Part shown: one piece after another, positions 61,549-64,000 of the stretch
Layout: every line of letters starts with the position of its first letter
Numbering within the stretch: the stretch's first letter is position 1
Assembly (NCBI RefSeq): GCF_007671685.1
Contig: NZ_VCNL01000002.1
Span: 434,001 to 498,000 of the forward strand
Length of the DNA: 64,000 nt
Direction: 5' to 3'
Origin: Halorubrum salsamenti
Lineage (GTDB): Archaea > Halobacteriota > Halobacteria > Halobacteriales > Haloferacaceae
Made by a program: the position numbers and the translations under genes
The notes under the pieces: model-generated
Seen by the model: the letters and a program-made list of their open reading frames with translations, nothing else
Told to the model about the DNA's origin: nothing
Database searches by the model: none

Positions 61549-63378
61549 TCAGTACGATCGACTCTTCGGCTCGTACGTCTTGTTCTCCCCTTCGAGGATC
61601 GTCGGCTTGTACCATAGCTCCGGCTTGCCGTCGTTCCACGAGACGAGGGTGTGTTTCAGCCAGTTCTCGTCTTTCCGCTCCTGGTGCTCCTTCCGCCAGT
61701 GGGCGCCGCGGAACTCCTCGCGCGCGAGCGCACCCATCGTGAGCGCCTCGGCGATGTCGAGGATGTTCCGGGTCTCCATCGTGTGGATGAGGTCGGTGTT
61801 GAACGTCCGGGACGGGTCCGAGACGGCCACGTCCTTGTACGCCTGGCGGGCCTCGCGGAGGTCGCCGAGCGTCTCCTCGAGCCGGCCCTCCTCGCGGAAC
61901 ACGTTGACGTTCGCGGTCATCGTCTGCTGGACCGTCGAGCGGATTTCGGCGTGGTTGCGGCCCTCCCGCGAGAGCAGCTCTTCGACGCGGGCCTCGGCGC
62001 GCTCGACCTCGGCCTCAAGCACGCCGTCGGGGTCCGTCGCCACCGCACCGCCGTCGGCCGCGGCGGAGCCCCGTCCGCCCACCTCGCCGACCTCGACTTC
62101 GAACTCGTAGTCGGCGGGGTCCCAGTCGCCCTCCTTACCGGTCGTGATCTCGGCCTCGCCCATCTCCTCGCCGGCCGCGTGGCGTCCGGCCCGCTTACCG
62201 AAGACGGCGAGTTCGGGCAGTGCGTTTCCGCCGAGGCGGTTCGCGCCGTGGACGGAGGCGCAGGCGCATTCGCCGGCGGCGTAGAGGCCGCCGATGACGG
62301 TCTCGCCGAACTCGTTCGTCTCGATGCCGCCCATCGCGTAGTGTTGCCCGGGCTTGACCGGCATCGGCTCCGTGAGCCCGTCGGCGCCCTCGAAGTCCTC
62401 CGCGAGGTGGAGGATGTTCTCCAGCCGGTCGAGGATGCGCTCCTCGCCGAGGTGGCGCATGTCGAGGTGGACGTACTCGTCCTCGATACCGCGTCCCTCG
62501 TTGACCTCGGTCAGCTCGGCGCGCGAGACCACGTCGCGGGAGGCGAGTTCGCCGTCGTTGTTCGCGTAGCCGTGTTCGAACATGAAGCGCTCTCCCTCCT
62601 CGTTGTAGAGGATGCCGCCCTCGCCGCGGACTCCCTCGGAGATGAGGACGCCCGTCGACGGCAGCGTCGTCGGGTGGAACTGGATGAACTCCATGTCCTC
62701 CATCGGGACGCCCGCGCGGTACGCCATCGCGACGCCGTCGCCGGTGTTCGCGACCGCGTTCGTGGTGTGATCGAACACCTGCCCCATCCCGCCGGTCGCG
62801 AGGATGACGCCGTCCTCGGCGCGGAAGCCGCTGACCTCACCGCTCTGAATGTCGTAGGCGACGACGCCGTGGCAGGTCCGGTCGGCCGGATCGTCCTCGT
62901 CGGTGACGGCCAGCTCCATCACGTGCCACTCGTCGTACACCGTGATACCGCGTTTGACCACCTGCTCGTACATCGTGTGGAGCATCTGGTGGCCGGTCTC
63001 CGCGCCGGCGTACGTCGTCCGGGGGAAGGAGAGCCCGCCGAACGGCCGCTGTGAGACGCGCCCGTCCTCCTCGCGGGAGAACGGCATGCCCCAGTGTTCG
63101 AGCTGGATGACCTCCTCCGGGCTCTCCTGACAGAGGGCCTCGACCGCCGGGGCGTCCCCGAGGTAGTCGGACCCCTTCATCGTGTCGTAGGCGTGGTCCT
63201 CCCAGGAGTCGGCGTCGCGCAGCGCCGCGTTGATGCCCCCTTCGGCCGCGCCCGTGTGCGATCGGACCGGATGGAGCTTCGAGACGATGGCCACGTCGGC
63301 CCCCGCTTCCTGTGCCGCGATCGCCGCTCGGAGTCCCGCCCCTCCGGCGCCGACAACGATAACGTCGTGTTCGTGCAT
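61549..63378 (-). CDS. sdhA: Succinate dehydrogenase flavoprotein subunit
   Basis: This is a 609-residue FAD subunit of complex II, which oxidises succinate in the TCA cycle. The FAD-binding start is HDVIVVGAGGAGLRAAIAAQEAGADVAIV, and the covalent FAD His is in KLHPVRSHTGAAEGGINAAL. The substrate and catalytic regions are EFIQFHPTTL and the Arg in GGEGGILYNEEGERF, while CACASVHGANRLGGNALPELAVFG follows. It is the last gene of the sdh operon; sdhB is directly upstream, 52 bases away. Confidence 0.96.
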   Translation of the reverse strand: MHEHDVIVVGAGGAGLRAAIAAQEAGADVAIVSKLHPVRSHTGAAEGGINAALRDADSWEDHAYDTMKGSDYLGDAPAVEALCQESPEEVIQLEHWGMPFSREEDGRVSQRPFGGLSFPRTTYAGAETGHQMLHTMYEQVVKRGITVYDEWHVMELAVTDEDDPADRTCHGVVAYDIQSGEVSGFRAEDGVILATGGMGQVFDHTTNAVANTGDGVAMAYRAGVPMEDMEFIQFHPTTLPSTGVLISEGVRGEGGILYNEEGERFMFEHGYANNDGELASRDVVSRAELTEVNEGRGIEDEYVHLDMRHLGEERILDRLENILHLAEDFEGADGLTEPMPVKPGQHYAMGGIETNEFGETVIGGLYAAGECACASVHGANRLGGNALPELAVFGKRAGRHAAGEEMGEAEITTGKEGDWDPADYEFEVEVGEVGGRGSAAADGGAVATDPDGVLEAEVERAEARVEELLSREGRNHAEIRSTVQQTMTANVNVFREEGRLEETLGDLREARQAYKDVAVSDPSRTFNTDLIHTMETRNILDIAEALTMGALAREEFRGAHWRKEHQERKDENWLKHTLVSWNDGKPELWYKPTILEGENKTYEPKSRSY

Positions 63379-63430
63379 TGTTGTATGGTATCTCGTTAAA
63401 TTTGGAGTCCCTTGAGCGTGTCTACCGTGC

Positions 63431-64000
63431 TCACCAGAACTTCAGGTTGTTCTTGACGGCCTCGCGTTTCAGCTCCTGGATGTGCTCGGTAAGGGGGATG
63501 TCCTTCGGACACACCTCGGTACAGGAGAACTGGGTCTGGCACCGCCAGACGCCGTGTTCCTGTTCGATGATCTCCAGCCGCTTCTGTTTGATGTCCTCGC
63601 CCTCGCGCTCGTCCATCGCGAACCGGTACGCCTTGTTGATCGCGGCGGGGCCGAGGTACTCGTTGTCGCCGGCTGCGATGTTACACGAGGACATACACGC
63701 GCTACACCAGATACACCGGGTCGACATCTTGACCTTCTCGCGGTTCTCCCGCGTCTGGCGCTGCTCTTCGAGTTCCCCGTCGGGGTACTCGTTCGTCTGG
63801 AAGTACGGCTCGACGGCCTCCATCTGGTCGTAGAAGTGCTCCAAGTCGACGACGAGGTCCTTCCGCACCTCGGCGTGGGGGAGCGGCTCGACCCGGATCG
63901 GCTGTTCGAGCTCCGAGATCTGGGTCTTACACGCCAGCTTCTGGCCGCCGTTGACGAACATCGCGTCCGAGCCGCAGACGGCCTGCCGGCAGGAGTGCCG
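63431..64000 (-). CDS. sdhB: Succinate dehydrogenase iron-sulfur subunit, N-terminal part cut off by window edge
   Basis: The frame stays open to the window edge, so about 190 C-terminal residues are visible. They include the end of the [2Fe-2S] domain (CRQAVCGSDAMFVNGGQKLACKTQ), the [4Fe-4S] motif CIWCSACMSSCNIA and the final set CQTQFSCTEVCPKD. This subunit carries electrons from FADH2 to the membrane quinone site. The first ATG inside the window (63961) lies within the conserved domain and is not the start. It is followed by sdhA. Confidence 0.95.
   Translation of the reverse strand, partial: RHSCRQAVCGSDAMFVNGGQKLACKTQISELEQPIRVEPLPHAEVRKDLVVDLEHFYDQMEAVEPYFQTNEYPDGELEEQRQTRENREKVKMSTRCIWCSACMSSCNIAAGDNEYLGPAAINKAYRFAMDEREGEDIKQKRLEIIEQEHGVWRCQTQFSCTEVCPKDIPLTEHIQELKREAVKNNLKFW

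Overview
The window is chromosomal DNA from a halophilic archaeon. The evidence is very high GC, an Asp/Glu-rich proteome, TAT-type RR signal sequences, many HTH_10 (Bat-like) regulators, and archaeal informational genes: eIF1, aIF5B, Nob1, Lsm, L37e, two-domain EndA, Cdc48, deoxyhypusine synthase and a SAMP1-type ubiquitin-like protein. Start codons often lie 25-32 bases after a TATA-like box, as in leaderless haloarchaeal transcripts. The overall flavour is Halorubrum-like, but the genus is inference.

Layout. 1-8.1 kb: a truncated sulfite-oxidase-fold protein; a P1B-type Zn/Cd/Pb efflux ATPase with its HTH regulator; an overlapping pair of an Htur_1727-family small protein and an AhbC-like radical SAM enzyme of the siroheme-dependent heme pathway; a Cys-rich HTH regulator; DGGGP synthase for archaeal lipids; eIF1. 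8.1-17.3 kb: a TgpA-like/DUF58/MoxR operon, pyrC, two membrane proteins, serS and a LURP-one protein. 17.4-27.0 kb: a five-gene respiratory molybdoenzyme operon (B-C-A-TorD-Mrp) divergent from a membrane-linked PAS/GAF/HTH regulator, with two composite direct repeats in the shared promoter region.

27-41.5 kb: endA, cdc48, a rhomboid-like protein, nikR with an N16-spaced inverted repeat, padR, a HAD phosphatase, an LWR-salt protein, uppS, nob1 with a PRC-barrel gene, infB, a previously easy-to-miss 41-residue zinc ribbon, then modE divergent from tupABC (tungstate import). 41.5-55 kb: bcp, a 7TM-PAS-PAS histidine kinase, map, a HIT protein, an EamA transporter, idsA with RNase J, two TAT lipoproteins, lsm with rpl37e, a luciferase-like oxidoreductase and a ribbon-helix-helix gene with a small membrane protein. 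55-64 kb: dhs, a SAMP1-like protein with a C-terminal extension past its diglycine, a three-gene potassium channel/TrkA-C locus, a divergent family-4 UDG-like protein, a small HTH protein, sdhA and partial sdhB.

The most unusual non-coding feature is a dispersed family of three intergenic elements (41498-41885, 46301-46552, 54501-54836). They share short conserved boxes and TTATAAA motifs, and the DNA between the boxes holds hairpins whose sequence differs between copies while the fold is kept. I saw no tRNA, rRNA, CRISPR array, transposase or prophage.
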